Origin: Rathayibacter iranicus NCPPB 2253 = VKM Ac-1602 | GTDB taxonomy: Bacteria; Actinomycetota; Actinomycetes; Actinomycetales; Microbacteriaceae | Direction: 5' to 3' | Assembly: GCF_003149025.1 (NCBI RefSeq) | Contig: NZ_QGDV01000004.1 | Span: 62,001 to 126,000 of the forward strand | DNA length: 64,000 nt | Shown here: positions 7,149 to 17,705 of the stretch, one piece after another | How the letters are laid out: each line of letters opens with the position of its first letter | Position numbering within the stretch: the stretch's first letter is position 1 | Made by a program: the position numbers and the translations under genes | The notes under the pieces: generated by a model | What the model saw: the letters and a program-made list of their open reading frames with translations, nothing else | Told to the model about the DNA's origin: nothing | Databases searched by the model: none

Positions 7149-8513
7149 CTACTTCGAGGAGTCCGCCGAGAGCCCGTCCTTCACGAGCGAGTGCACGACG
7201 TCGTAGTCCGGAGCCTCAGGATTCACGGCCGGCGGAACCAGCTCGATCGGGTCGACCGGCTGCGACTTCGTCTTGAACCCGAGCTGCACGAAGTAGCCGA
7301 GCATGCCCTGCGGCACGTCCGTCTTAATGACCTGCGACCCCGCCGCCGCGACGTCCTGGAATTTCGCGAGCACGTTGGCCGGTTCGAACTGAGCGAGCAA
7401 CGCCTCCTGCACCTGGCGCTGGCGAGCCATCCGGTCGTAGTCGCTCGTCGTGTACCGGGAACGGGCGTAGGCGAGAGCCTGATCGCCGTTGAAGTGCCAC
7501 TGCCCCGGCTCGATCCACTGGTTGACGCCCTGCATGACGCCGTCCTCGTCTGGAAGCCCGCCGAGCGGCAGCGGCTCGTCGGCCACGTAGTCGATGTCGA
7601 TCCCGCCGAGCGCGTCGATGAGCTGGGCGAAGCCCTCCATATCGACCAGGGCGTAGTACTGGATCTTCAGATCGAGGATGCCCTCGACCGCGTCGCGCAT
7701 GCCCTCGATCCCGGGTTCGCTCCCACGAGAGACGGCATCGGGATAATAGTCCGGATGCTTGAGCTGCATCTCGGTATAGATCGAGTTGAGCTTGCAAGGG
7801 CTGACGTCGCACTGACCCGAGTTGTAACCCATGGGGTACCGCTCGTGCATCGGACTGTCCGCGGGGATCGGGATGTCGACGAACTCCCGCGAGATTCCGA
7901 TGATCGAGGCCTTGCCGCTGGAGGCGTCGATGCTCACCACCGAGATGCTGTCCGGACGCAGCCCGTCGCGGTCCTCACCGGCGTCGCCCCCGAGGAGCAT
8001 CACGTTGTAGCGTCCGTCGACCGGCGGCTCGATCGCGCCGCCGCCGAAGATTGACGAGAGCGTGCCGCGGGTGACCCCGATGAGATACGTGCCGTATGCG
8101 GTAGTGCCGACCGAGACTGCCATCAGCGCGATCGTCGCGAACGCGAGCACCCCGCGCATCCGGGGCCGCACACGCACGACGCGAATCAACCGCAGCGTGT
8201 CGAGCGTCAGCACGAACCAGACCACGCCGTAGACGACGAGCGCCGCCTGGAGCGCCCACATCGACAGGTCGAAGGTGGCGAGCGTGTAGAGCCCGGTCGG
8301 GAAGACGAAGTAGAGCAGAACGCCGACCGCCAGGGCCATCCAGAGGCCGAGAGTGAAGCACAGGCCGAGCCGTCCGAGCCGGCGGTTGCCGGCAAGCACC
8401 TGTGCGGAGCCGGGGACGAGGAAGTTCGTGACGAGCAGCCACCACGCGCGACGGGTCATGATGGCGCGCGAGGCGACGTCCGGGTGCCGCAGCGGCAGCG
8501 TGACGGCCGTCAC
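7149..8513 (-). CDS. LytR-CpsA-Psr (LCP) family cell-wall glycopolymer ligase
   Basis: 454 residues. LCP enzymes transfer lipid-linked glycopolymers to peptidoglycan outside the membrane. The N-terminus has four membrane segments (about 26-135), more than the usual single anchor, then a segment near 145. The LCP catalytic domain (about 170-420) shows [10 protein letters not shown], the arginine motifs [10 protein letters not shown] and GISREF, and the late [17 protein letters not shown] that binds the pyrophosphate of the lipid carrier. The GTG start overlaps the purE stop (GTGA). Its position beside glycosyltransferases fits a role in attaching a cell-surface polysaccharide. Confidence 0.9.
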   Translation of the reverse strand: MTAVTLPLRHPDVASRAIMTRRAWWLLVTNFLVPGSAQVLAGNRRLGRLGLCFTLGLWMALAVGVLLYFVFPTGLYTLATFDLSMWALQAALVVYGVVWFVLTLDTLRLIRVVRVRPRMRGVLAFATIALMAVSVGTTAYGTYLIGVTRGTLSSIFGGGAIEPPVDGRYNVMLLGGDAGEDRDGLRPDSISVVSIDASSGKASIIGISREFVDIPIPADSPMHERYPMGYNSGQCDVSPCKLNSIYTEMQLKHPDYYPDAVSRGSEPGIEGMRDAVEGILDLKIQYYALVDMEGFAQLIDALGGIDIDYVADEPLPLGGLPDEDGVMQGVNQWIEPGQWHFNGDQALAYARSRYTTSDYDRMARQRQVQEALLAQFEPANVLAKFQDVAAAGSQVIKTDVPQGMLGYFVQLGFKTKSQPVDPIELVPPAVNPEAPDYDVVHSLVKDGLSADSSK

Positions 8514-9028
8514 AGGCTCGCCACCAGGGCGTCGTTCTTTCGGGCAACCTGCGCTTCGAGGTCGAGAGCGAAGGCCTCGAGCGCTGTCGCGAGCGCTTCG
8601 TCGCCGGTCGCCAAGATCCGAACCGCGAGCAGGCCCGCGTTGCGCGCGCCGCCAATCGAGACGGTGGCGACCGGAACGCCCGCCGGCATCTGCACGATGG
8701 ACAGAAGCGAGTCGAGTCCGTCGAGCGTCGCCAGCGGCACGGGCACACCGACAACCGGCAGCGGAGTGACTGCGGCGAGCATCCCAGGCAGGTGAGCGGC
8801 CCCTCCGGCGCCCGCGATGAGAACGCGAAGACCGCGGCCGCGCGCCTCACGCCCGTATGCGATCATCGCCTCTGGAGTCCGGTGCGCCGACACGACTCGC
8901 ACCTCGTGCGCGACTCCGAACTCGGATAACGCCGTCGAAGCGGCCTGCATGACAGGCCAATCAGAGTCCGAGCCCATCACGACACCGACGAGCGGAGTCG
9001 GACGATTCACCAGCGCTCCGGCGCTCAT
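8510..9028 (-). CDS. purE: 5-(carboxyamino)imidazole ribonucleotide mutase
   Basis: 172 residues from the start [10 protein letters not shown]; in-frame sequence further upstream is arginine-rich and overlaps purK's end region. PurE interconverts N5-CAIR and CAIR in purine synthesis. Seen: [10 protein letters not shown] near the N-terminus, SAHRTPE with the catalytic His, and [15 protein letters not shown], all diagnostic of class I PurE. It follows purK by about 60 bases and overlaps the LCP gene by four bases. Confidence 0.95.
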   Translation of the reverse strand: MSAGALVNRPTPLVGVVMGSDSDWPVMQAASTALSEFGVAHEVRVVSAHRTPEAMIAYGREARGRGLRVLIAGAGGAAHLPGMLAAVTPLPVVGVPVPLATLDGLDSLLSIVQMPAGVPVATVSIGGARNAGLLAVRILATGDEALATALEAFALDLEAQVARKNDALVASL

Positions 9029-9089
9029 GAGAGGGGTCCGTCGGGAATCTGGGCGGTCGGCTGGCGTGTCACGGCGACCATCGTACGGG

Positions 9090-10220
9090 TCAGTCCGTGA
9101 GAAGGGCCGCCGCCGCGCGCGCCTCGTAGACGACGAGATCGAGCTCGTCACCGGTCGCGTTCACGTGCCCCACCTTCCGCCCGGGCCGCGGCTCCTTGCT
9201 GTAGTTGTGCACTTTGACGCTCGGATGCTCCGCCAGCACCCGCGGGTATCGGTCAGTGAGCGACTCCCCCATGGGGCCCCCCAGCACGTTCACCATCACG
9301 GTCCACGGGTCCCGGCAGCCGGTCGCGCCGAGCGGGAGGTCGAGCACCGCGCGCAGGTGCTGCTCGAACTGGGAGGTGGTTGAGCCGTCCATCGTCCAGT
9401 GGCCGCTGTTGTGCGGGCGCATTGCCAACTCGTTCACCAGGATCCGGTCATCGCTCGTCTCGAAGAGCTCGACGGCGAGCACTCCGGTGACATCGAGGCT
9501 TTCAGCAAGGGTCTCGGCGATTCCGGCCGCGACCGCGGCGATCCTGCCGGCAGAGGCGGGGGCAGGGGCGATCACCTCCGAACAGACGCCGCCGCGCTGC
9601 ACCGACTCCACAACGGGCCAGAGAGTGCTCTCACCGGAGGGGCGCCGGGCCACGAGCTGAGCGAGTTCTCGGCGAAAGTCCACGAGTTCCTCGACCAGGA
9701 GCGATCCGCCCCGGCCGTCCTCGGCGAGCGCCGTGAACCAATCGTCTGCCTCGTGGGCCCCACGCACAACGCGGACGCCCTTCCCGTCGTAACCGCCGCG
9801 TGCAGTCTTCACCACAGCGCTGCCACCGTGCTCGGCGAGGAATTCCGCTAGCTCATCGGGCGAGGAGACCTCCGCCCACTCGGGGACGGGGACACCCAGC
9901 TCACTCAGTCGTCGGCGCATCATCAACTTGTCCTGCGCGTAGAGCAATGCATCCGGACCGGGATGGACGGCAACACCGCGAGCGGTCAGTTCTCGCAGGA
10001 TCGGCTGGGGCACGTGCTCGTGGTCGAAGGTGATCACGTCGACCGTCTCGGCGAAGGCCAGCACCGTAGCGGCATCGCGGTAGTCACCGACGCGCGTTGC
10101 AGCGAGAGCCGCCGGGGCACCCTCGTTCTCGGCGAGCACGGCGATCTCAATGCCGAGCTCCACCGCCGCAGGGATCATCATCCGGGCGAGCTGGCCGCCT
10201 CCGATCACGCCGACGCGCAT
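9090..10220 (-). CDS. purK: N5-carboxyaminoimidazole ribonucleotide synthase (ATP-grasp)
   Basis: 376 residues. Converts AIR, ATP and bicarbonate to N5-CAIR, the substrate of PurE. The start at [15 protein letters not shown] is set by a GGAGGAG ribosome site and by the standard N-terminal dinucleotide-fold motif; the extra in-frame codons upstream are not coding. The central ATP-grasp domain has [14 protein letters not shown] and [28 protein letters not shown] with metal-binding Glu/Asn. Normal length. Forms a pair with purE. Confidence 0.95.
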   Translation of the reverse strand: MRVGVIGGGQLARMMIPAAVELGIEIAVLAENEGAPAALAATRVGDYRDAATVLAFAETVDVITFDHEHVPQPILRELTARGVAVHPGPDALLYAQDKLMMRRRLSELGVPVPEWAEVSSPDELAEFLAEHGGSAVVKTARGGYDGKGVRVVRGAHEADDWFTALAEDGRGGSLLVEELVDFRRELAQLVARRPSGESTLWPVVESVQRGGVCSEVIAPAPASAGRIAAVAAGIAETLAESLDVTGVLAVELFETSDDRILVNELAMRPHNSGHWTMDGSTTSQFEQHLRAVLDLPLGATGCRDPWTVMVNVLGGPMGESLTDRYPRVLAEHPSVKVHNYSKEPRPGRKVGHVNATGDELDLVVYEARAAAALLTD

Positions 10221-10296
10221 GAAACTCCTCCGTCTCCGCCCGCTGACGCGGTGCGGCTCCATGCTACCGACGCGCCCGAGCCACCGGAGGGCCAGC

Positions 10297-10794
10297 TCAG
10301 GCTGGCGGTGGCCACTCCGGCTCCGTGCCGGGGGCCGACGCGATGACAGCGCGCAGCAGCTCCGCAGCGAGATCCGGATCGGGGAGATCACGCAGCTGAA
10401 ACACTTCGGCCCCGCCCTGGACGATGGCGATGTCGCCGCACCGCGCCAGTCGCTGGGCGAGCGTCCGCTGGACGGACACGCTCATCCGCGGGTCGAAGAC
10501 AAGATCGGCCCGCCGCACAGCGACCACTCCGCGGCGGGCGGTCAGGCCCCTCGCCGTGATGCGGTAGCGGATGCTCGCCCACCGCGCGATGCCGGGCACG
10601 CAGAGCAGGAGCACCAGAACCGCCGTGCCGATACCAATGACCCAGCGCTGCAGGGCGAGTTCGAACTGCGCGAAAAAGTAGAAGCCGGTCCACGTCAGCA
10701 GCAGGAAGCCAAGGACGGGGCCGACTACTCCGCGGGCGCGCGGCGTAAGCCGGGCGAGCTCGCGGTCGGCGGGGTCGGGCACGGATCGGGCCAT
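10297..10794 (-). CDS. PH-domain (DUF304-like) membrane protein
   Basis: 165 residues. Two membrane segments (about 25-45 and 50-68) are followed by a soluble bacterial PH-like domain (about 75-150: YRITARGLTARRGVV, then VRRADLVFDPRMSVSVQRT). Such proteins sit between birA and purK in many Micrococcales; their biochemical role is not established. The ATG overlaps the birA stop by one base (TAATG), so the two are co-translated. It has no enzyme motif. Confidence 0.75.
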   Translation of the reverse strand: MARSVPDPADRELARLTPRARGVVGPVLGFLLLTWTGFYFFAQFELALQRWVIGIGTAVLVLLLCVPGIARWASIRYRITARGLTARRGVVAVRRADLVFDPRMSVSVQRTLAQRLARCGDIAIVQGGAEVFQLRDLPDPDLAAELLRAVIASAPGTEPEWPPPA

Positions 10795-11561
10795 TAGGAC
10801 CGCAGGTGCGTAATGTCGCCCGCCGAGAACACGCGCCGCGCCCCCTCCTGCTCGAGCACGAGAGCGCCGTCGATTCCGAGGGCCACCGCGATCCCCTCCG
10901 CGTGGCTGCCGTCGGGCAATTCGAGCCGCACCCGCGAGCCGATCGTCGAACAGGTGGCGCGGACCGCGGCGGCTGCGCCTGAGGCCTCGGCGTCGTGCAA
11001 CGCCAGCAACGGACCCAGGAGTGCCGAGAATGCGGAGAGGAAGGCGGCGAGGACGGCATCGGGCTCGGTCACCCGTGCCCCGGCAAGGGCGAGAGACGTG
11101 GCCGTTGGAACGGGGAGTTCCCTCTCCTCCAACAGCAGGTTGATTCCGGTGCCAACGACGACGCGGCCGTCGAGGAGCCGCTCGGCGAGAATCCCCGCTG
11201 TCTTCCGCCCGTCGATCAGGACGTCATTGGGCCACTTCACCCTGACCTCTGCGGTGACGAGCGGAGCGAGGGCGGAGGCGAGCGCGGCGCCGGCCACCAG
11301 AGGCAGCCAGCCGAGGGCAGACCCTTCCAGTCCGGAGCCGTCGACCAGAGTCGACGCCGCGAGCGTCCGCCCCGAGGGGGCCAGCCAGACGCGGTCGAGC
11401 CGCCCGCGGCCAGCCCGCTGGTCATCAGTCGCAACCACCGAAAGGTGCGGCCAGGCCGCAGGCTCGGCCGTCGCGCGCTCGCGGAGTTCGTCGTTCGTGG
11501 ACCCCGCGTGCTCGAGCACCAGGACGCGGGGGGAGACGGCGGCGGAGAGCGGGAGTTGCAT
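10794..11561 (-). CDS. birA: Biotin--[acetyl-CoA-carboxylase] ligase
   Basis: 255 residues. Attaches biotin to the carrier lysine of the acyl-CoA carboxylase encoded nearby. Seen: AGRGRLDRVW (biotinyl-AMP binding loop), VKWPNDVLI with the catalytic Lys, and GRKTAGILAE, with a small C-terminal SH3-like part. There is no N-terminal helix-turn-helix, so it is a ligase only, not a repressor as in E. coli. Divergent from accD across 158 bp, a typical arrangement in this group. Confidence 0.95.
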   Translation of the reverse strand: MQLPLSAAVSPRVLVLEHAGSTNDELRERATAEPAAWPHLSVVATDDQRAGRGRLDRVWLAPSGRTLAASTLVDGSGLEGSALGWLPLVAGAALASALAPLVTAEVRVKWPNDVLIDGRKTAGILAERLLDGRVVVGTGINLLLEERELPVPTATSLALAGARVTEPDAVLAAFLSAFSALLGPLLALHDAEASGAAAAVRATCSTIGSRVRLELPDGSHAEGIAVALGIDGALVLEQEGARRVFSAGDITHLRS

Positions 11562-11719
11562 CCGGCCACGCTAGCGGCGGCTCCCGCGAGGCGCCTCGGA
11601 GCGGTGCCGCGCCGCACGGGACGCGACGACACGCGTTGTGCGGATCCTCCCGCCGGGAGCTGTCGTCCCTGTGCTAATGCAACAAGAGAGCCCTCCTCGA
11701 CCGCCGGTAAGGTGAGCGA

Positions 11720-13324
11720 GTGACCGCGAACATCGAACGTCCCGCGCCCGATCTGCACACGACGGCGGGGAAGATCGCGGACCTGCGCGACCGTTATCAC
11801 GAGGCCGTCACGGCCAGCGGCGAAGCGGCGATCGAGAAACAGCACGCCAAGGGCAAGATGACCGCCCGCGAACGGATCGACACCCTCCTGGATCCGGGAT
11901 CGTTCGTCGAGCTGGACGAGTTCGTCCGCCACCGCACCCACGCTTTCGGCATGGAGAAGAAGCGTCCCTATGGCGACGCGGTCGTTACCGGAACGGGCAC
12001 CATCCACGGCCGCCAGGTGGCCGTCTACTCGCAGGACTTCACGATCTTTGGCGGCTCGCTCGGCGAGGTCGCAGGCGAGAAGATCATCAAGGTAATGGAC
12101 TTAGCCCTCAAGACGGGCGTGCCCATCATCGGCATCCTCGACTCCGGTGGAGCGCGCATTCAGGAGGGCGTGGTCGCCCTCGGCAAGTACGGCGAGATCT
12201 TCCGCCGCAACACCGCATCTAGCGGCGTGATCCCCCAGATCTCGATCATCTGCGGCCCGGCCGCGGGCGGCGCGGTCTACTCCCCCGCTCTCACCGATTT
12301 CGTGATTATGGTCGACAAAACCAGCCAGATGTTCGTGACCGGCCCCGACGTGATCAAGACCGTCACCGGCGAGGACGTGGGCATGGAGGAGCTGGGCGGC
12401 GCGCTGACGCACAACAAGATCTCGGGGGTCTCGCACTACCTCGCGAGCGATGAGAACGACGCGCTCGACTACGCGCGGACGCTGCTCTCCTTCCTCCCCG
12501 ACAACAACCTCTCGCCGGTCCCCGTCTTCGAGACCGAAGTCGACCTCGAGACCACCGACGCCGACCGCTTCCTCGACACGGTGATCCCAGACAGCCCGAA
12601 CCAGCCGTACGACATGCGCGCCGTGATCGAGCACATCGTCGACGAGGGCGATTTCCTCGAGGTGCAGCCGCTGTTCGCGCCGAACATCGTGATCGGCTTC
12701 GGCCGCGTCGAGGGCCGCTCGGTCGGGATCATCGCCAACCAGCCGAGCGCTATGGCCGGCACCTTGAACATCGAGGCCGGAGAGAAGGCGTCCCGCTTCG
12801 TCCGCTTCTGCGATGCCTTCTCGCTGCCGATCCTCACCCTGGTCGACGTCCCGGGCTACCTGCCGGGCACCGACCAGGAGTGGACGGGCGTCATCCGACG
12901 CGGCGCGAAGCTGCTCTACGCCTACGCCGAAGCGACAGTTCCGCTGGTCACCGTCATCCTGCGCAAGGCTTATGGCGGCGCCTACATCGTGATGGGCTCC
13001 AAGCAGCTCGGGGCCGACATCAACCTGGCCTGGCCGACCGCCGAGATCGCCGTCATGGGCGGGCAGGGCGCGGTCAACATCCTCTACCGCAACGAAATCC
13101 GCAAAGCGGAGGAGGCCGGCGAGGACGTCGCGGCGGTGCGGACCCGTCTTGCGAACGAGTACACCTACAACGTGGCGAGTCCGTTCCTCGCCGCCGAGCG
13201 CGGCGAACTCGACGGCGTGATCGAGCCGTCGGCGACGCGCGTCTCGGTCGTCAAGGCGCTGCGGGCGCTGCGCACGAAACGGGCGAGCCTACCTCCGAAG
13301 AAGCACGGCAACATCCCGCTCTGA
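11720..13324 (+). CDS. accD: Acyl-CoA carboxylase beta (carboxyltransferase) subunit
   Basis: 534 residues from GTG. Transfers CO2 from biotin to acetyl- or propionyl-CoA. The two crotonase-like halves are intact: [19 protein letters not shown] and GGARIQEGV in the N half, [14 protein letters not shown] and [10 protein letters not shown] in the C half, the glycine-rich oxyanion sites. Length fits the AccD5/PccB family. The substrate (propionyl versus acetyl) cannot be read with confidence. Partner subunits are accE (16156) and the alpha subunit (21704), both unusually distant. Confidence 0.93.
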   Translation: MTANIERPAPDLHTTAGKIADLRDRYHEAVTASGEAAIEKQHAKGKMTARERIDTLLDPGSFVELDEFVRHRTHAFGMEKKRPYGDAVVTGTGTIHGRQVAVYSQDFTIFGGSLGEVAGEKIIKVMDLALKTGVPIIGILDSGGARIQEGVVALGKYGEIFRRNTASSGVIPQISIICGPAAGGAVYSPALTDFVIMVDKTSQMFVTGPDVIKTVTGEDVGMEELGGALTHNKISGVSHYLASDENDALDYARTLLSFLPDNNLSPVPVFETEVDLETTDADRFLDTVIPDSPNQPYDMRAVIEHIVDEGDFLEVQPLFAPNIVIGFGRVEGRSVGIIANQPSAMAGTLNIEAGEKASRFVRFCDAFSLPILTLVDVPGYLPGTDQEWTGVIRRGAKLLYAYAEATVPLVTVILRKAYGGAYIVMGSKQLGADINLAWPTAEIAVMGGQGAVNILYRNEIRKAEEAGEDVAAVRTRLANEYTYNVASPFLAAERGELDGVIEPSATRVSVVKALRALRTKRASLPPKKHGNIPL

Positions 13325-13447
13325 TCTGCGCTGTTCCGCTCCGCTGGCCTGTCGAAGCACCGCAGCGTGCGCTCGACTGGGCGGCGTCGATGGCAGAAAC
13401 GCGGCTCAGCTGCGTGAGAGAGGTGCGCGGAAGGGCGCGTGCGGCGG

Positions 13448-16042
13448 TCAGTCGATGCGGCCGGGAGTCGCTGTAGCGGCGGGCTTCTGCTCGGCGACGG
13501 CAGCGGGCTTGTCCTCCGGGGCGGGCGCCTTTTCCTCGGGCTTAGCGCCGACCACTCGCGCGAAGGCAAGGGCCTGCGACGCTGAGAGATCCGGCAGGTA
13601 CGCGCGGCCGAGCGCCGCTCCGATCCGTGGAAGCTGGAGCGCATCAGCGTAGGTCATCCACAGGCCTGCATAGCGCGGGTGGAATTTGGCTTTGAAGCGG
13701 AAAAGCGACGTGAATCCATAGGCAGGTTCGAGCGTGCGCGAGACGAATTCGAGCAGCCGTGAAAGGACCGTCGGCTCAGGCGCCTCCTGACCCTCTTCAA
13801 CCGGCGCGGTCGCGAGTGGCGCTCCCGAGAGCGAGAGGAACTCTGCCCCCTCCTCCTTCACCCGCAGCGCGGCGGAGGCGATGAGGAATTCCATGATCCC
13901 GGGCATCGCGTCGTCGGAGCGGCGCATGAAATCGAGCGTCCAGCCGACGATCCTGCCCTCGCGGTAGACGGGGAGCCAGCTGGTCACGCCCTGCAGGACA
14001 CCGTCCGCGCCGACCGCGAGCAGGAGAGCGACATCGGGATCGCGCACCTCCTCGATCCCGCCGAGCGTGAATCCCATTTCGGGCAGCGATTTTTCGGCTA
14101 CCCAGCGCTCCGAGAGGTCGACGATCTGATTGGCCATTCCGAGCGAGAGTTGGGGCCAGTTCGTCCATTGGGCTTCGATCCCGAGCTTGATCCCGCGGTT
14201 GAGCGGATAGCGCACCTTCTGCCACTGCTTGCCGGTGAGTTGGAAATTCGAGAGCTCGATGATCGTCTCCTCGCCCACCGAGAGGCGCAACCAGCCGAGG
14301 TCGTCGAAGACCGGGAGCAGCTCGTCGTGGATGCTATAGAAGACCGGGGTCCAGCTACGCTCGTCGCAGAACCCGACGAACTCCGCGACCGCCTGCGCTC
14401 TCCGTTCAGGAGCGCACGCCGGATCGGAAAGGGTGATTGCGACACCTCCGATCACCCTGTAAGCGACTCCGCTCGTGCCGTCGGCCGAGATCCAGTGCGC
14501 GTTGCCCTCCCAGGTCCCCTGGTGACCGAGGCTGCCCGCTCCGTGCTGTGCAAGCAGGGCGCGGTAACGGGCTTCAGCGCCTCGGACGCGCTGCACATCG
14601 GTTGCCCGCAGCAGCGCGACGACCGCCGCCACCACGAGCAGCCAGAACACTGGGCCGACCCACTCGAAGACAAGGCGCGCGATCGGCTCGCGGGGCACCG
14701 CCGTCAGCCCCGCGCCGCCGAGGAAGCCGACCGGCACGAAACGCAGCAGCCCGTCGAGCAGGAGCCGCCCGAAGCCGAGGAGAGGCTCGAAGCCCGTGCG
14801 GAGACGCGCCGAGAAGACGAGATAGCCGACGAAACAGACGACGAAACCGGCCGCGACGACGCGGCTCCAGAGCAGGGCCGCAGCCCGGGGAGCGCGGATG
14901 CGGAAGTGGCGTCGGCTCAGCAGGAGCACCGCCACCACGGCGAGCGGCACCAGGACCGTCGTCGCCATCCAGAGCAGGTATTCGGCGTAGTACTGGAACT
15001 CCGGGTGTCGGGCGGCTCGCTGGAGCGAGAACAGCTCGAGGACAGCGATGGCGAGGTTCACCCCGATCGCCAGCAGCAGACCGAGCCGCCGTCCTGAGCG
15101 CAGGCCGTAGGCGGCAACCAGGAGGAGGATCAGGGGGACAAAGGTCAGCAGGATCGGCCCCGGCGCGACGAGACTCAGCCGGACGTGGTGTGAACAGTGG
15201 CGAATCGCTCGGCTGCACGGGTCCTCGAGATCCGTCGTCCCGGTGAAAGCGCTCTGCAAAATTCGGCCGAGGAACGAGAACGGGCCGTAGCCGGAGTCCG
15301 AAAGAACCGCGACCAGGGGACCGATAGCCGTCACGGCGACGACGGTCGCGACCAGGGCTCGCGATTCCCGGTGCGAACTCGGCGCCGGCCGACGTGGTCG
15401 CAGGCCCGCCGCTCCGCTTGACAGCACCTCGCCAAGTACCAGCCCAGTCACTCCGGCGAGGAGCCGATAGACGTCGGCCGAATCGCCCGCGTAGAGCACG
15501 AACATCAGCACGACGGCAAACGTCACGACCCGCAAGCGCCGTCGCCACAGCGTGCCCATGAACGCGGTCGCCGTCACTAAGGCGCCGACCCCGCCGATCA
15601 GCGGATCGAAAGTGCGGTCGCCAACCGTGTCGCCGGCCCACCACTCGCCGAACGCGGCGCCGATTGTTTGAAGGGCCGTTCCGAGAACGGTCCCGACCAC
15701 GCCGGTGACGACGAACGCCGTCACGGTCCGACCAGCGCCCATCCGGCGCTCGGCGACGATCAGTATGGGAAGGAGAAGGGCGACGTCGAGGAGCAATTGG
15801 AGCGGGGAGGAGGCGATCAGAAGAGACGTCACCGCGGCCCACGGGCGGCCGGCGAGCGTCGTGTCGGCACTCGTTGCCCACCATGCGGTCGTCTCGGCGC
15901 TCGCGGGCGCCAGGAGAGTCCCGGTCACGGCACTGGCGACCAGCAGGACGAGGGTCATCGTGACGGCGGCCGGAGATCGCCGCATCAGGAGACGTAGAGG
16001 GCGCACAGCAGCAGCGCCGCTCCTTGGGATCCACGTCGGCAT
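13448..16042 (-). CDS. MprF-like membrane protein: degenerate rhomboid-type domain + DUF2156 aminoacyl-transferase domain
   Basis: 864 residues from the ATG at 16042 (AGGAG upstream). About 12 membrane segments cover residues 10-480. The first block resembles rhomboid (LLDVALLLPILIVAERRMGAG, then GGVGALVTA) but lacks the GxSG serine and the late His, so it is not a protease. The C-terminal part (about 500-810: GNAHWISADGTSGVAYRV, WLRLSVGEETIIEL, RYPLNRGI, FLSLSGAPLA) is the DUF2156/MprF C-terminal GNAT-like fold that moves amino acids from tRNA to phospholipids. A Pro/Ala-rich tail ends the protein. Lies on the opposite strand between accD and accE. Substrate amino acid unknown. Confidence 0.8.
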   Translation of the reverse strand: MPTWIPRSGAAAVRPLRLLMRRSPAAVTMTLVLLVASAVTGTLLAPASAETTAWWATSADTTLAGRPWAAVTSLLIASSPLQLLLDVALLLPILIVAERRMGAGRTVTAFVVTGVVGTVLGTALQTIGAAFGEWWAGDTVGDRTFDPLIGGVGALVTATAFMGTLWRRRLRVVTFAVVLMFVLYAGDSADVYRLLAGVTGLVLGEVLSSGAAGLRPRRPAPSSHRESRALVATVVAVTAIGPLVAVLSDSGYGPFSFLGRILQSAFTGTTDLEDPCSRAIRHCSHHVRLSLVAPGPILLTFVPLILLLVAAYGLRSGRRLGLLLAIGVNLAIAVLELFSLQRAARHPEFQYYAEYLLWMATTVLVPLAVVAVLLLSRRHFRIRAPRAAALLWSRVVAAGFVVCFVGYLVFSARLRTGFEPLLGFGRLLLDGLLRFVPVGFLGGAGLTAVPREPIARLVFEWVGPVFWLLVVAAVVALLRATDVQRVRGAEARYRALLAQHGAGSLGHQGTWEGNAHWISADGTSGVAYRVIGGVAITLSDPACAPERRAQAVAEFVGFCDERSWTPVFYSIHDELLPVFDDLGWLRLSVGEETIIELSNFQLTGKQWQKVRYPLNRGIKLGIEAQWTNWPQLSLGMANQIVDLSERWVAEKSLPEMGFTLGGIEEVRDPDVALLLAVGADGVLQGVTSWLPVYREGRIVGWTLDFMRRSDDAMPGIMEFLIASAALRVKEEGAEFLSLSGAPLATAPVEEGQEAPEPTVLSRLLEFVSRTLEPAYGFTSLFRFKAKFHPRYAGLWMTYADALQLPRIGAALGRAYLPDLSASQALAFARVVGAKPEEKAPAPEDKPAAVAEQKPAATATPGRID

Positions 16043-16155
16043 ACTGATGGAACTCCTGTTCGCGACGGGGTGTGCGTCGCTCCGGCGGCGCCCGGCGTCA
16101 TCATAGCCATGTGGTGCTAGCCGACGCCGTGAACGGCGTGCGATAGCGTCACGGC

Positions 16156-16377
16156 ATGACAGCTCTCGACTCCACACCCGCCGTCGTCATTTCCACTCCT
16201 GGCCTCGATGCCCGCCAGATCGCCGCAATAACCGCCGTCGTGACGGCGATTGCCTCGCAAGCGCCCGCCGAACCCGAGGCACCGCACGAGCTGAGCGGAG
16301 GCTGGAACGACCGCGCCACGGCCGCACGCACATCGCTGCGGCCCGCTCCCGGCGCCTGGCGCTCATTCTCGGGCTGA
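16156..16377 (+). CDS. accE: Acyl-CoA carboxylase epsilon subunit
   Basis: 73 residues. These tiny proteins bind and activate the alpha/beta carboxylase of actinobacteria. The N-terminus has an Ile/Val-rich strand and helix (DARQIAAITAVVTAIAS) and the C-terminus a short arginine segment ending RPAPGAWRSF, the usual epsilon signature (R...PGxW). It normally follows accD directly; here the MprF-like gene on the other strand lies between them. Its own promoter must lie in the roughly 110 bp after the MprF-like start. Confidence 0.8.
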   Translation: MTALDSTPAVVISTPGLDARQIAAITAVVTAIASQAPAEPEAPHELSGGWNDRATAARTSLRPAPGAWRSFSG

Positions 16378-16489
16378 ATCACGTTTTGTCCCCCGATTGG
16401 TCCCCTTAAATGCCGACTATCCGGGTCTGTTCCTGGCGAGGATAGTAATCGACGTACGGTGCTTCTTCGCGAGAAGGAACACCGCCAAT

Positions 16490-16565
16490 CACCCGCCGAC
16501 CAGGGTAAGCAGGCGGGTGTGTTGGGGGCGAGTGAGGGCGATATTCGGGTTGTTGCCCTCACTCG
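16490..16565. terminator. Two hairpins after accE
   Basis: 16490-16497 pairs with 16512-16519 (CACCCGCC/GGCGGGTG), and 16529-16539 pairs with 16555-16565 (CGAGTGAGGGC/GCCCTCACTCG, 15-base loop). No long T run follows. The stretch 16378-16661 contains no gene; the hairpins lie between the convergent accE and kinase-like genes and could end both transcripts. Confidence 0.5.
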
Positions 16566-16661
16566 GGGTGTGACGGCGGGTCGCCCCCTCTTCGGAGGAT
16601 CGGGCGGCCCGCCGTACGTCATTAACGAGTCGATGCACCTCCCGGGCGTCACTGCCGGGTG

Positions 16662-17705
16662 TCACCCTCCTGAGGTTCGTCGCTCGTCGCGCCGGATCTC
16701 GACCCACGCGTCGACCTCGTCTCCCGCGTCGTCCGATCCGAGCGCCCCGGCGCTCCCGTCGCCCGCCGTGCGCAATCCCACTACTGTGACCGCCGACGGA
16801 GAATCCGCCGAGGCTGTGCGGACAACCACGCGGTCCACCTCGTCACGGATGCCCGTGAGAGCACGCGCGAGTTCCCGAAGGACGCGCAGGCTCTCGCGCT
16901 CGGAACTGCGGTCGAGGCCGCCGTCATCGAGCACCGAGACTGTGACGCCCCGCCGCCGCGCGTCGAGAACCAGGCGCCGTACATCGTCGTCGAGGAGCCT
17001 GCGTCCCCGGATCTCATCACGGACGGAAGCCTCGAGGAGCCGGCACTCGCGCCGATCTTCCTCGGTCAGCCTCGCGCCGCGATCCGCGATCCGCCGCAGC
17101 ATGTCGGAGGCGATGGCCCGGGTCTGCTCAAGGCGCACCTCCCGCTCTGAGAGGTGAGCTTCCTCCGCGGCGCGCCAGGACGCGGCAGCACGCTCCGCCG
17201 CCTCCAGCACCCGAGCCTCCGCGCCTGCCCGCGCAAGCTCGACGATGAGCAGCTGCGCGATGGCGACCCACGCGACCCCGCCCACGACCCCAAGCGTGGC
17301 AAGCGTTGCCGGACCCGCCCACACCGTGGTGTGCACGACGAGGAAAGCCATTCCAGCCCAGGCGGCGAGGGGCTGACGGCGTGCGCAGACGATCGTCATC
17401 AACGTTCCCGCCGCGGCGATATACCAGGTGGCGTAGCCGTTGGACGCGGTGGGATCCAACGACGGCGCCACCAGCAGCGGGAGCGCGATCGAGATTCCCG
17501 TCATCCCGATCGCTACCGGCAGGGACAGCCGAGTGATCGACCCGGGCCAGAGCGCAATGACGGTCGCCGTCACGTAGAGCGCCACGGCAATGAGGTCGGC
17601 CGAGGTAGCGGGAATGGTCTGGAACGAGAAAAACGCGAGCACCACGTGGTAGAGGGAGAAGCCGGCGCCGAGCGCATAGAGCAGAGGACGAGGGTAGGCG
17701 ATCAT
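16662..17705 (-). CDS. Membrane protein with degenerate sensor-kinase-like cytoplasmic domain
   Basis: 347 residues from the ATG that overlaps the upstream kinase stop (ATGA). Six hydrophobic segments (about 5-165) are followed by a long helical region (about 170-235, ARVLEAAERAAASWRAAEE and later) and a C-terminal domain containing ECRLLEASVRDEIRG and VTVSVLDDGGLD. This resembles the histidine-kinase ATPase fold, but no phospho-acceptor His, N-box Asn or complete G boxes are present. It is likely a non-catalytic partner of the kinase encoded just before it. The ligand sensed is unknown. Confidence 0.6.
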   Translation of the reverse strand: MIAYPRPLLYALGAGFSLYHVVLAFFSFQTIPATSADLIAVALYVTATVIALWPGSITRLSLPVAIGMTGISIALPLLVAPSLDPTASNGYATWYIAAAGTLMTIVCARRQPLAAWAGMAFLVVHTTVWAGPATLATLGVVGGVAWVAIAQLLIVELARAGAEARVLEAAERAAASWRAAEEAHLSEREVRLEQTRAIASDMLRRIADRGARLTEEDRRECRLLEASVRDEIRGRRLLDDDVRRLVLDARRRGVTVSVLDDGGLDRSSERESLRVLRELARALTGIRDEVDRVVVRTASADSPSAVTVVGLRTAGDGSAGALGSDDAGDEVDAWVEIRRDERRTSGG

